A stretch of DNA of 41,985 nucleotides from an uncultured Granulosicoccaceae bacterium (GTDB lineage Bacteria > Pseudomonadota > Gammaproteobacteria > Granulosicoccales > Granulosicoccaceae). The DNA lies in the NCBI GenBank assembly GCA_938041955.1, contig CALISD010000053.1:1-41985 (forward strand), read 5' to 3'. A program made the translations under genes and the position numbers. Positions 32,313 to 40,980 of this stretch are shown piece by piece; within the stretch, counting starts at the first letter, position 1, and every line of letters starts with the position of its first letter. Under the pieces are notes generated by a model, which had not been told where the DNA came from, searched no databases, and worked only from the letters and a program-made list of their open reading frames with translations.

Positions 32313-32998
32313 GTGGTGGCTTGCGTGCGTATGTCTTCAACAATGCGCCCGTCTACCATTTTTAATTGTCTTTTTGCACGCTTACCGATGGCCGCATCAT
32401 GGGTGACCACAATCAGCGTCATTCCCTCTGAGTTAAGTTGCTCAAGAATTTCAATCATTTCATTACCCGATTTACGGTCAAGATTACCGGTTGGCTCGTC
32501 AGCCAGAATGAGATCGGGTGCTGTCACCGTCGCGCGGGCAATAGCAACACGTTGCCTTTGCCCACCGGAGAGTTGATCCGGTCTATGATCAAAGCGATTG
32601 GTTAGACCCATCCCATCCAGTGCAGCATGAACCTGCTGACGACGCTTTGAAGCTGGTACGCCTCTTAACATCAGCGGTAGCTCAACATTCTCAAACGCCG
32701 TCAGTCGCTGAATTAAATGAAAGAACTGAAATACAAATCCAATTCGACTGTTCCTGATGTGAGCTTGTTCTGAGTCATCAAGCGTTGTCGTATCACGCAC
32801 GTCAAACAAATATGAACCGGATGTCGGCCTGTCCAGCAATCCAAGTAAATTTAAAAGTGTTGATTTGCCCGAGCCGGAAGGCCCCATCAATGACAGATAC
32901 TCACCCTTTTCTATTGTTAAGTTGATGTCCTGCAGCGCATGGACTTGCTCGCTACCGACTTGAAAAATCCGTTGAATCCGGTCTAGTTTTATCAACAC
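32309..32998 (-). CDS. ABC transporter ATPase (MacB/LolD type)
   Basis: 229 residues. Walker A GPSGSGKST (39-47), Q-loop region FVFQFFHLI, signature LSGGQRQRVAIARA, Walker B LILADEPTGNLD and the switch His (VTHD). Length and sequence fit the stand-alone ATPase of two-permease MacB-like exporters. It begins 5 bp after the membrane-fusion gene stop and overlaps the first permease. Confidence 0.95.
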   Translation of the reverse strand: MLIKLDRIQRIFQVGSEQVHALQDINLTIEKGEYLSLMGPSGSGKSTLLNLLGLLDRPTSGSYLFDVRDTTTLDDSEQAHIRNSRIGFVFQFFHLIQRLTAFENVELPLMLRGVPASKRRQQVHAALDGMGLTNRFDHRPDQLSGGQRQRVAIARATVTAPDLILADEPTGNLDRKSGNEMIEILEQLNSEGMTLIVVTHDAAIGKRAKRQLKMVDGRIVEDIRTQATT

Positions 32999-33003
32999 TG
33001 GCT

Positions 33004-34137
33004 TTACTCTTCCTTTGCCACAGCTGCGGCACCGACCTCTACACCCTGCCGGTCAATTGAGAGCACAATGCTTTGTCCCTCACCGAGACCACTGGTAATC
33101 TCAGTGACCTGCCAGTTACTTAAACCGGTGGTAACAGGCTGTTCGGCAAGTATTCCTGTGGCATCTATCGTCATCACTCGATTGCCGTTTTTTAGCGCCT
33201 GTGTTGGTATTTGTAGAACGTCTTTCCGGGTGTCGAGAATCACCTCTACATCTGCACTGTAGCCCGGTAATAATTCTTCTGAAGGTTGATCGAACTCAAC
33301 CTCTATCTCTACTGTTCTGGCTTGCTTTTCGAGATCCAGTACATAGGGGGCAACGCGTTTGACCGTGCCCGCGAAGGTTCTGTCAGAAAATGCATCAAGT
33401 GATATTCTGGCGGGCATGCCCGAACGGATGTTAGGTGCGTCTACTTCGTCTATGGGTGCTTTGACATAGGTGCAAGAGCTGTCTATTAAGTCTACTGCCG
33501 GCAGAGTGGCGACACCGACGGGGGATGCAGTCACGATCTCGCCCACTTCCCCGTTGACCTCGGCCACCGTGCCGTCAAACGGAGCTCTTAGTTTGGTTTG
33601 CTCAAGGTGTGCTTCAGCAATTTCTATCTTTGCAGAGCTAACATCAATCAGGTGACGCATCGCTCTACAGCCAGCGACTTTAGCGCTTGCCTCTCCAACG
33701 ATGGAATCAGCGCGCTCATCGGAGATCATTTTCTGTTCTACGAGCACGCCTATTCTGTCGGCCTCACGGCTGGCCACTCTGGACGCAGCACACATTTCAT
33801 CTGCGCGTGCTGTGGCGACCTTCTTTTCCTCTATTGATAGCCTGAGTTGTGCTTCGACATCCTGATTCCAAAGTGTCAGCAGGATTTGCCCCTGCTGAAC
33901 TTTGTCACCCGGTCGCACAGTAAGAGTGTTTATCTGACCACTGTACATAGGTGAAATACGCGCCCGGTTGCAGGTATTCACGGTACCTGCGCGGGTGTTT
34001 GACACTGACGCCATCACCTCACCTCTCTCTACATTGACCATGACCACTTCCACCGCACTCTCACCGGTGGTTTGGAAATAGATGACGCCTGCGATGATCG
34101 CTGCGATGGCCAATAAGACCAGTGTTTTGATTTTCAT
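33004..34137 (-). CDS. Membrane fusion protein (HlyD/RND adaptor type)
   Basis: About 377 residues from ATG 34137; a longer frame back to 34176 is unlikely because its extension is polar and the signal-anchor helix (LVLLAIAAIIAGVIYF) begins right after 34137. The order is: N-terminal helix, beta-barrel/lipoyl half (SPMYSGQINTLTVRPGDKVQQGQILL), a helical hairpin of about 100 residues with three cysteines, the second lipoyl half (LRAPFDGTVAEV), then barrel and membrane-proximal domains. First gene of the exporter operon. A perfect FNR box lies 106 bp upstream. Confidence 0.9.
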   Translation of the reverse strand: MKIKTLVLLAIAAIIAGVIYFQTTGESAVEVVMVNVERGEVMASVSNTRAGTVNTCNRARISPMYSGQINTLTVRPGDKVQQGQILLTLWNQDVEAQLRLSIEEKKVATARADEMCAASRVASREADRIGVLVEQKMISDERADSIVGEASAKVAGCRAMRHLIDVSSAKIEIAEAHLEQTKLRAPFDGTVAEVNGEVGEIVTASPVGVATLPAVDLIDSSCTYVKAPIDEVDAPNIRSGMPARISLDAFSDRTFAGTVKRVAPYVLDLEKQARTVEIEVEFDQPSEELLPGYSADVEVILDTRKDVLQIPTQALKNGNRVMTIDATGILAEQPVTTGLSNWQVTEITSGLGEGQSIVLSIDRQGVEVGAAAVAKEE

Positions 34138-34236
34138 GCATTGAATCCGTTGATCTTCTGCGTAGTCACCAAACAATTGGGGGCTGCTTCAAAGAAGTGT
34201 CTTTAATGCATTGTGTGTTGCCGCTGAGTTGAACGC

Positions 34237-34250
34237 TTGATTGACATCAA
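34237..34250 (-). promoter_or_regulatory. Perfect FNR/Dnr box upstream of the exporter operon
   Basis: TTGATtgacATCAA, 10 of 10 matches, centred 106 bp before the fusion-protein start. Identical to the box at 11199-11212. Confidence 0.75.
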
Positions 34251-34325
34251 TTTGTGCCGTGCGTGTTAGGTGTGGAAGCAAATATAACCTTGCAACTGTC
34301 TATTTGACGTTTCTGTTCAACATAA

Positions 34326-34339
34326 CTGATATGGATCAA
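34326..34339 (+). promoter_or_regulatory. FNR/Dnr-like box upstream of the nqr-like operon
   Basis: CTGATatggATCAA, 9 of 10 matches, centred 96 bp before the first nqr gene. It forms a two-box divergent promoter region with 34237-34250. Confidence 0.6.
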
Positions 34340-34428
34340 ATCCCGGCTGCACCTATCGTGTTTAATTCACTGACAGACGTATTGATCACAACACGCTACG
34401 TGCTCCGCAACGGCAAAGTGCAAAGATA

Positions 34429-35247
34429 ATGCAGACAAAGATCCACACACCTTACTCTGCTCGTAGAGTCAATATTTTTGGTCGGAATTATTCAGAGGAC
34501 GTAGCTAAGAGTGTTGTTCTTGCGTTACTGACGTTACCACTGCTTGCACTTCAGCCTGCCCTGCTGGCAAAACTGCTAGTTATCTCGCTGACTGTTTTTT
34601 TTTGGGGCTGGTTATTTGCGCGGGGCCGGTCTGAAACACCAGGTGTTGATCTGGTTGTATCAGCGTTGCTTTTTACACTTTTGCTGCCAATTGACCTGAG
34701 TTCATGGCAGCTGGTGTTGATTGCCAGCTTTGGTACGGTGATTGGCGAACAGATATTCGGCGGACGTGGTGACAGCTTTGTTAATCCGGTGATCACCGGA
34801 CTCGCCTTCCTGTTTTATGCGTTTACACCAGACGCGATATCTCCTGTAAATACCTATCCGGTGGGTGTTCTCGCACTTCCGGCGGTGCTATTTCTTTGGT
34901 ACCGACTCATTGATATGCCCTATTTACTGGCCGTACCCATCGGGTACTTGCTTACGGTCGCCATGACCGGAGGTGCGCCGGTTTCCTATTCATTGTCAAC
35001 AGCGGTAGTCATGTGCCTGTTGTTTGTGGCGTGTGATTCTGCAGTAATGCCACGTACTGTGCCAGGCCGCATCATTATCGGTGCGTTGGTCGGAGTTGCA
35101 ATGGAAGTGCTCCAAAGCCACTGGCTGTCACTTGAGAAGACGGTGTTTATTATTCTGCTTACCAGCGTAGCGACCCCTTTAATCGACTATGTGGTCAGCG
35201 CGACCAACGCCAACCTAAGGGGAGGTTCACAAAATGTCGTGGATTAG
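34429..35247 (+). CDS. nqrB: NqrB/RnfD-family membrane subunit, short and without flavin-attachment motif
   Basis: 272 residues against about 350 for RnfD and 415 for NqrB. It keeps the hydrophobic core and the conserved loop FGGRGDSFVNPVITGLAFLFYAF near residue 105, and ends with the conserved LLTSVATPLIDYVV-like helix. The S/D-G-x-T segment that carries the covalent FMN (SGAT in NqrB) is missing: the region after that loop runs TPDAISPVNTYPVG with no such Thr. The middle section is compacted, as if one loop and some helices were lost. The ATG overlaps the stop of an upstream short frame (TAATG) and lacks a good ribosome binding site, hinting at coupling to a leader. First gene of the operon; assignment rests on synteny and motif. 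The symbol marks the family position, not proven equivalence. Confidence 0.8.
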   Translation: MQTKIHTPYSARRVNIFGRNYSEDVAKSVVLALLTLPLLALQPALLAKLLVISLTVFFWGWLFARGRSETPGVDLVVSALLFTLLLPIDLSSWQLVLIASFGTVIGEQIFGGRGDSFVNPVITGLAFLFYAFTPDAISPVNTYPVGVLALPAVLFLWYRLIDMPYLLAVPIGYLLTVAMTGGAPVSYSLSTAVVMCLLFVACDSAVMPRTVPGRIIIGALVGVAMEVLQSHWLSLEKTVFIILLTSVATPLIDYVVSATNANLRGGSQNVVD

Positions 35248-36055
35248 CCGAAAGTTTCTCAACATGCCAAACGACAGCACGGCAAAGGCGGTTTGCATGG
35301 CAACACTTGTCGGCGTGACTTGCGCGCTAACGGTATCTGCAACCGCAGTACTTTTAAAACCACAAAGACAGGCCAACCTGGAAGCTTTTCGGCAACAACG
35401 TATGGATACGATGTTGTCGTCTCTTCCAGGTCTAAAAGATGTATTGCAGGACAGTGATGCAGACTCTTTGCAGTCACTCTTCATTGATCTGAATACCGGT
35501 ACCGCTGCTGAGCCGGCGCTAATAGAAAACTTCAAGGCGCAGGCGCTGTCCGACGCTGAAAATAGTGCCGCTGACACGTATACGTTAGCGCTTGATGACT
35601 CCATAGATATTGCCGGCATCGAGCAACGGCCGAATCTGATAGAAGTTCATCTACTACAAAAGAAGGGAAAGTTAAATCTATTGGTGTTACCGATTTACGG
35701 CAGAGGGTATCAGTCAACCATTCGAGCCTGGCTAACCCTTTCAGGTGATCTCAAGACAGTCGTCGCGTTGTCTGTGTTTGAACAGGCTGAAACCCCGGGG
35801 ATCGGCGCACGAATAACAGAAACTGCGTGGCAGCAATTATGGGCACAAAAACAGTTGCACAACGAGAATGGTGATGTCGCACTGAGTGTCGTCACCGGGA
35901 AAGCCGGTAATGCGAATGAAGTCGACGGTATCAGCGGCGCCACCCGTACCGGGCTCGGCATTAATTCAATGATTCAGTTCTGGTTGGGTGACTACGGTTT
36001 TGCACCATTTTTAGACAAGCTCCGTGAAGGTGAAATTCCAATGAGGGCGAGCTAA
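35234..36055 (+). CDS. nqrC: NqrC-like FMN-carrying subunit
   Basis: 273 residues. One N-terminal helix (about 17-43), a periplasmic domain, and the FMN-binding motif SGAT with T237 (codon 35942-35944) in VDGISGATRTG, the Thr that ApbE flavinylates. Family landmarks GRGYQSTIRAWLTL and EQAETPGIGARI are also there. Overlaps nqrB by 14 bp and shares TAATG with nqrD. Length is near the norm (about 255-270). Confidence 0.92.
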   Translation: MSWISRKFLNMPNDSTAKAVCMATLVGVTCALTVSATAVLLKPQRQANLEAFRQQRMDTMLSSLPGLKDVLQDSDADSLQSLFIDLNTGTAAEPALIENFKAQALSDAENSAADTYTLALDDSIDIAGIEQRPNLIEVHLLQKKGKLNLLVLPIYGRGYQSTIRAWLTLSGDLKTVVALSVFEQAETPGIGARITETAWQQLWAQKQLHNENGDVALSVVTGKAGNANEVDGISGATRTGLGINSMIQFWLGDYGFAPFLDKLREGEIPMRAS

Positions 36056-36732
36056 TGACAAGTTGGCGGCGTTATCTGTTTGAGCCATTGCTCAATAATA
36101 ATCCGATCACGATACAAATGCTTGGCATCTGCTCGGCACTGGCGGTTACCACTAATTTGAAAACTGCGTTAACGATGTGTATTGCTGTGATTGTGGTGAT
36201 GACCGTCAGCAGTGGGATTATCAGCGCTATACGTCATCATATTCCATCGTCTATCCGTTTGATCATTCAGATCACCATTATCGCCTCAATGGTGATCGTA
36301 ATTGATCAAATACTACAAGCATGGTTTTTTGAGATCAGCCGGGTGTTATCAATTTTTGTCAGTCTGATTGTCACTAACTGTCTGGTGATGGGACGTACCG
36401 AAGGGTTTGCCATGCACAATGGTGTTGTACCAAGCATATTGGATGCCCTGGGTAACGCCGCGGGCTATAGCTTAATACTGATTTTTGTCGCAAGCATACG
36501 AGAAATACTCGGTATGGGGACTCTGCTGGGTATCCCTCTGCTGCCACTGGCTGAACATGGGGGTTGGTTTGAGCCGATGGCTTTCATGCAAAAAGCCCCT
36601 AGTGCCTTCTTTATTATCGGTCTACTGATATGGGGCATCCGGAGCATTAAAACCGAACAGGTGGAAGCGGCAAAAATTACTTTGCATGGCACGCTGCCAA
36701 TGAGCGCTACAAGCCGTGAGGGTGGATCATGA
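36055..36732 (+). CDS. nqrD: NqrD-like membrane subunit
   Basis: 225 residues, about six helices. Keeps both cysteines that help hold the intramembrane [2Fe-2S] cluster with NqrE: C26 in [10 protein letters not shown] and C109 in VTNCLVMGR, in the inverted-repeat arrangement of NqrD/NqrE/RnfA/RnfE. Slightly longer than usual (about 210) through the C-terminal tail. Overlaps its neighbours by 1 and 4 bases. Confidence 0.93.
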   Translation: MTSWRRYLFEPLLNNNPITIQMLGICSALAVTTNLKTALTMCIAVIVVMTVSSGIISAIRHHIPSSIRLIIQITIIASMVIVIDQILQAWFFEISRVLSIFVSLIVTNCLVMGRTEGFAMHNGVVPSILDALGNAAGYSLILIFVASIREILGMGTLLGIPLLPLAEHGGWFEPMAFMQKAPSAFFIIGLLIWGIRSIKTEQVEAAKITLHGTLPMSATSREGGS

Positions 36733-37322
36733 TCGATATCATTATCAGCGCTATTTTTTCAGACAATCTGGCATTGTCTTTCTTCCTTGGCATGTGCACC
36801 TTCATGGCTGTTTCCAGCCGCGTTGAAACAGCGGCCGGACTTGGCGTCGCTATTATTGTGGTTCAGACCATCACGGTACCGCTGAACAATCTGGTATTTC
36901 ACACCCTGTTGGCAGAAAGCGCATTGCAATGGGCCGGCATAGCCAATCAGGATTTATCGTTCCTCAAGCTCATTGCATTTATTGGAATTATCGCGGCGAT
37001 GGTGCAAATACTTGAGGTAGTACTCGACCGGTTTTCACCCGCTCTATATAGTGCGCTGGGTGTTTTTCTGCCGCTAATTACCGTTAACTGTGCAATCCTC
37101 GGTGCCAGTCTTTTCATGGTAGAGCGACACTACAATTTTACCGAAAGTATTGCCTACGGCTTTGGCAGTGGGGTTGGATGGGCGCTGGCCGTATTATTGT
37201 TCGCCGCCATCCGGGAGCGCCTGAACCAACAGCGCATACCTGATGGATTACGTGGTCTTGGGCTGGCGTTTATCATCACCGGCCTGATATCGATGGGCTT
37301 CTCAGCGTTTACTCTTGCATGA
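36729..37322 (+). CDS. nqrE: NqrE-like membrane subunit
   Basis: 197 residues, standard length. Six helices, with C23 in [12 protein letters not shown] and C121 in [11 protein letters not shown] completing the four-cysteine site with NqrD. ATGA overlap on both sides shows tight coupling. Confidence 0.94.
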   Translation: MIDIIISAIFSDNLALSFFLGMCTFMAVSSRVETAAGLGVAIIVVQTITVPLNNLVFHTLLAESALQWAGIANQDLSFLKLIAFIGIIAAMVQILEVVLDRFSPALYSALGVFLPLITVNCAILGASLFMVERHYNFTESIAYGFGSGVGWALAVLLFAAIRERLNQQRIPDGLRGLGLAFIITGLISMGFSAFTLA

Positions 37323-38533
37323 ATACGATTTTACTAACCACGATTATAATCACCACGCTTGTGGTTCTTCTGTCGCTACTGGTGCAGCAGATTCGACGTG
37401 CATTATTGCCTGATCGAGTAGTGAGCATTCTGGTGAACCATTCACGTGAACTACCCGCGCACGCTGGAAGCAAACTGCTTGATGCACTGGCATCTGAAAA
37501 TATTTTATTACCCTCTGGCTGTGCCGGAGCCGGCACTTGTGGCTTATGCAAAGTCACTGTCAGCGCCGGAGGGGGTTCAGTATTGGCCACTGAACGTGGC
37601 AGGCTCAGTGACACAGAGTGCGAGCGTGGTGTACGACTGGCCTGTCAGCTAACGGTGCGCGACAACCTCGAGATTACCGTCGCCGAAGAAGTGTTCACAG
37701 CGCAACACTGGAATTGCACGGTCACATCTTCAAGATACCTGTCACCACTAATCAAAGAGATCACTCTCGAACTACCTGCTGATGCCGAGTTTCACTTTGA
37801 TGCAGGGGCATATGTACAGGTAACAACACCACCATTTGCATGTAAATTCAGTGATTTTCACGTTGATGATCGGTACCGGGAACAATGGCAGCAGATGAAC
37901 CTGTCAAGATTGTCTGTACAGAGCAAGGTTGCCGAGACTCGCGCCTACTCGATTGCTAATGACACACAAGACAAACGGCATATTGTGCTGTTAATCCGCC
38001 TGGCATTGCCGCCCCAATCTACTGACCTGCCGCCCGGTAAAGTCTCAAGCTGGCTATTCAGTTTGCAGAATAATGATCAAGTGGAGATCAGTGGGCCGTT
38101 TGGTGATTTTACCGTGCACGATCATCACCGACCCATGGTGCTAATTGGCGGTGGTGTTGGCATGGCACCTCTGCGGGCCATTATTCATCAGCAGATCAGA
38201 GACAACACAAGTCAGGACATCCGGTTTTACTACGGAGCCCGCAGCTTGACAGATCTTTTTTTCCAGCAAGAATTCGATCGGTTAGCACAAAGCAACAAGC
38301 ACTTTACATGGACCGTTGCGCTCTCAGAGCCTGCACCGAACGATCAATGGTCGGGAGAGAGAGGATTTATTCACGAGATCGTGCGGCAACAATTTATTGA
38401 TGGCAACCCACATGCAGATCAGTATGACTATTACTTGTGTGGGCCTCCGATGATGCTAAAAGCAGCCATTGCCATGTTGAAGCAGGCAGGTATTGATGAC
38501 GCCCACATCTACTCTGACAACTTCGAGATCTAA
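37319..38533 (+). CDS. nqrF: NqrF-like NADH dehydrogenase subunit
   Basis: 404 residues, full length. N-terminal anchor helix (about 5-23), ferredoxin domain with [2Fe-2S] ligands C68, C74, C77 and C109 (C-x5-C-x2-C-x31-C), FAD-binding RAYS at 207-210 and NADH-binding [10 protein letters not shown] at 276-285 plus CGPP late. This is the electron entry site: NADH to FAD to 2Fe-2S, then to the NqrD/E cluster. All cofactor residues look intact, so the module should take electrons from NADH. Confidence 0.95.
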   Translation: MNTILLTTIIITTLVVLLSLLVQQIRRALLPDRVVSILVNHSRELPAHAGSKLLDALASENILLPSGCAGAGTCGLCKVTVSAGGGSVLATERGRLSDTECERGVRLACQLTVRDNLEITVAEEVFTAQHWNCTVTSSRYLSPLIKEITLELPADAEFHFDAGAYVQVTTPPFACKFSDFHVDDRYREQWQQMNLSRLSVQSKVAETRAYSIANDTQDKRHIVLLIRLALPPQSTDLPPGKVSSWLFSLQNNDQVEISGPFGDFTVHDHHRPMVLIGGGVGMAPLRAIIHQQIRDNTSQDIRFYYGARSLTDLFFQQEFDRLAQSNKHFTWTVALSEPAPNDQWSGERGFIHEIVRQQFIDGNPHADQYDYYLCGPPMMLKAAIAMLKQAGIDDAHIYSDNFEI

Positions 38534-38536
38534 CGT

Positions 38537-39508
38537 ATGAACATCGACAGACGCAGATTCGTTACAGCAGCCGTTGGATTAGGGGGATCTGTGATATGCC
38601 CTTCCATCATTGCAGATCAATACAATAAAGATAGCCTTGTCACCTGTAAGGGAACGGCATTGGGTACCAGATGGCAGTTGACCCTCTTGTCAGAGCATCC
38701 GGTGTTTAAAGCAATCAACGCCGTGCAAACCACGCTCAACAAAGTAGACCAGTTGATGTCTCCCTATTTGCCAGACTCTGAGGTATCTCGCTTCAACTAC
38801 CACGGCCGCAGCTTTTACCGTCAACCCCTGTCGCCCTGGTGTTATACCGTGACAAAGGCTGCACTCGATGTAGCGACGCAGTCGGGCGGTGCATTCGATC
38901 CAACGGTTGGCCCGCATGTAAATCAATACGGTTTTGGACCCATCACCGGAAGCAGGCACTGCCGGTACCAGGACCTGTCATTGAGTGATGGCGCAATCAT
39001 CAAGCGCCGGGAAGGTGCGACGATAGATCTATGTGGTATAGCGAAAGGGTTTGCGCTTGATGAAATCGCGCACCGCCTAACAGGCCTTGGTCATGAACAT
39101 TTTCTTTTTGAACTCGGGGGAGAGCTTGTGGCAAAGGGCCGCCATCCGAGCGGACGGCACTGGAATATCGCCATTGAAACCACCACCGATGCGCCATTTT
39201 TGGCGAAATTAGACAATCGTGCTATTGCCACCTCTGGTGTTAAGCAAAACAGTTTTGATTACCTCAATAATACTTATAGTCATCTGATCAACCCTTCTGA
39301 ACCGTCTGTCGCAGATACCGATCTTTTCTCGGTGTCTGTTTTTCACCCCAGCGCGATGTTGGCAGACGCCTGGTCAACCGCGTTATTCACCATGGGAAAA
39401 AATAAAGCGGTTGCATACGCTACGCAGAACAAATTAGACGCCCTGTTTATAGACAAAAATGACAACAACCATGCCGGCGCCATTTCAATCATCGGCAACA
39501 TAATATGA
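38537..39508 (+). CDS. apbE: FAD:protein FMN transferase
   Basis: 323 residues. Transfers FMN from FAD to a Thr of the target, here presumably NqrC T237. A twin-arginine signal (DRRRFVTAAVGLGG) directs it to the periplasm. Visible landmarks are GTRW near the start, the central D/G-x-x-x-DLxGIAKGFALD, FELGGE and the Mg site MLADAWSTALFTMG. 3 bp after nqrF, in the operon order nqrF-apbE-nqrM known from Nqr systems. Confidence 0.95.
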   Translation: MNIDRRRFVTAAVGLGGSVICPSIIADQYNKDSLVTCKGTALGTRWQLTLLSEHPVFKAINAVQTTLNKVDQLMSPYLPDSEVSRFNYHGRSFYRQPLSPWCYTVTKAALDVATQSGGAFDPTVGPHVNQYGFGPITGSRHCRYQDLSLSDGAIIKRREGATIDLCGIAKGFALDEIAHRLTGLGHEHFLFELGGELVAKGRHPSGRHWNIAIETTTDAPFLAKLDNRAIATSGVKQNSFDYLNNTYSHLINPSEPSVADTDLFSVSVFHPSAMLADAWSTALFTMGKNKAVAYATQNKLDALFIDKNDNNHAGAISIIGNII

Positions 39509-39529
39509 GCAGTTTATTGAGGTGTATTT

Positions 39530-39706
39530 ATGATTGAGTTATTGGCCTGTTTGGTAGCGTTTACTGTGCTGATAGTCGGGCTGGGTATAGGCATGTTAGC
39601 AAGGCAAAGGCCATTGAACAGAACTTGCAGCAGCGTGAAATTTCTCACCAACACGAGCTGCCTTACAGGTTGTGACGGAGCGCACTCGGAAAGCCGCAAT
39701 GATTAA
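39530..39706 (+). CDS. nqrM: NqrM-like maturation factor (DUF539), small protein
   Basis: 58 residues. One N-terminal helix (about 5-23) is followed by a cysteine-bearing tail (C33, C44, C48), the plan of NqrM, which in Vibrio is needed to mature the Nqr complex, probably by delivering iron to the NqrD/NqrE site. Position right after apbE supports this. GAGGTG precedes the ATG. Its last codons overlap the start of the CBS gene by 8 bases (39699-39706). Confidence 0.8.
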   Translation: MIELLACLVAFTVLIVGLGIGMLARQRPLNRTCSSVKFLTNTSCLTGCDGAHSESRND

Positions 39707-40100
39707 ACCCCATTTTATCAAAGATATAATGATCACCGATCTTTATACGGTGACGCCGGACACTGCGATACTCAGTGCCACCACTGAATTATTAAAAAGA
39801 AATATCTCTGGCGCACCCGTTCTTGATGGTGACGGAAAATTACTCGCGGTTCTATCAAAACGAGACTGCTTAAAAGCGGCATTGAACGCACACTACCATC
39901 ATGTGTGGGGAGGACTGGTCAGTGACTACATGGTGTCCCCGGTAGAAACTATTTCCCCGGATACCGAACTCAGCGATGCCGCTTTGTATTTTATTAAGAG
40001 TCGCTTTCGTCGGATACCGGTTGTTGAAAACCAAAAACTGCTTGGTCAGGTAAGCCGTAGTGACGTACTCAAGGTACTTTTTGAAACTGTTGCCCGGTAG
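39699..40100 (+). CDS. Two-CBS-domain protein
   Basis: About 133 residues, two consecutive CBS motifs (about 7-62 and 71-130) of the kind that bind adenosine nucleotides. The ATG at 39699 overlaps the nqrM stop; a GTG at 39672 is possible but poorly supported. As the last gene of the nqr-like operon it may couple it to the cell's energy state (inference). Stand-alone CBS pairs otherwise have many roles. Confidence 0.88.
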   Translation: MIKPHFIKDIMITDLYTVTPDTAILSATTELLKRNISGAPVLDGDGKLLAVLSKRDCLKAALNAHYHHVWGGLVSDYMVSPVETISPDTELSDAALYFIKSRFRRIPVVENQKLLGQVSRSDVLKVLFETVAR

Positions 40101-40203
40101 TATGTAGTACTCCATAGTCCGAATAATCGAACGGGAATTAATTGTAAGTTAGTCTTTTGTGACGATACTCTGGCCATGTTGATACTACATTGTTCCAGCG
40201 TTA

Positions 40204-40932
40204 TTACGCCCTTGTACCCGAACTAACGTTATGCATTTTTTCTGGTTGTGTCGTTTGTCGGAGTAATCGAACACGGCGATTTACAAGCGGCAGGTACAGT
40301 CGATACAGCGCGCGCTTGATAATACCAGGGCGATTCAGATAGTAAGGTCCACTGAAAAAGTCGGCGGGCTCGTCGCATGTTCCGTCATCATAGACGACAG
40401 CCCCCATCTGCGAGAACTGTTTGCCGCTGAGTTCAAGCTCTGCGCTGGGTTCTCCCTCTTTGCGGCTCACTGAAAAACCCGTGGTCCAGCCACTCTGTTT
40501 GAGTGCAAGAACTGCTGCTTTGTGTAGCACCAGGTCGTTGATATAATTGTCTATCGCGATCCAGTGCCCGTCGACTTTCACTTCAAGCCAGCTATGCGTA
40601 ACCTCTTTAGGCATCAGCGCGTAAAAGATACCCACAAAGAAGCCGTGCTGAATCTCTTTTGAAATTCGTGAAAAGTGCAAACGTGCTGGAATACCCACCG
40701 CACGACACAACGCCAAAAATAGCGTCCCTTTTGTATTGCATTGACCGTAGCCGCGCTTTATGGTCTGGGAGGCGGTGACAAAGTCACCTTCCGGCGGAAA
40801 ACCAAACCGGATTTCGTCTCGAACGTAATAGAAAATACGCGCAAGTTTAACACGTGGCTCAGTCACACCCGATGTAAGTTTCCTGGCAGTCAGTTGAACC
40901 AGAGGATGGTTAGTATCTGATAAGGGCTTCAT
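40204..40932 (-). CDS. Transglutaminase-like (papain-fold) protein
   Basis: About 242 residues from ATG 40932. Catalytic triad candidates are Cys in RGYGQCNTKGTLF, His in VTHSWLEVKVDG and Asp in WIAIDNY, the pattern of bacterial transglutaminase-core proteins, which are mostly proteases or unknown. No signal peptide, so cytoplasmic. The C-terminal third is basic and unassigned. A longer frame to 40980 would start inside the FNR box and is rejected. The nearest Shine-Dalgarno is absent, and the box centre is just 41.5 bp from the ATG, so the mRNA may be leaderless. Convergent with the CBS gene. Confidence 0.8.
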   Translation of the reverse strand: MKPLSDTNHPLVQLTARKLTSGVTEPRVKLARIFYYVRDEIRFGFPPEGDFVTASQTIKRGYGQCNTKGTLFLALCRAVGIPARLHFSRISKEIQHGFFVGIFYALMPKEVTHSWLEVKVDGHWIAIDNYINDLVLHKAAVLALKQSGWTTGFSVSRKEGEPSAELELSGKQFSQMGAVVYDDGTCDEPADFFSGPYYLNRPGIIKRALYRLYLPLVNRRVRLLRQTTQPEKMHNVSSGTRA

Positions 40933-40966
40933 ATTCGTGAATATGCTGGAATATCGATTGCAGCTG

Positions 40967-40980
40967 TTGATTTGCATCAA
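40967..40980 (-). promoter_or_regulatory. Perfect FNR/Dnr box upstream of the transglutaminase-like gene
   Basis: TTGATttgcATCAA, 10 of 10 matches. Its centre (40973.5) is exactly 41.5 bp before ATG 40932, the position of a class II activator relative to the transcription start itself. Confidence 0.75.

Noticed and set aside
34429..38533. Calling the cluster an Rnf complex
   Set aside because: RnfB and RnfC are missing and the electron input subunit is an NqrF (ferredoxin plus FAD/NADH domains), which Rnf does not have; ApbE and NqrM also follow Nqr practice.
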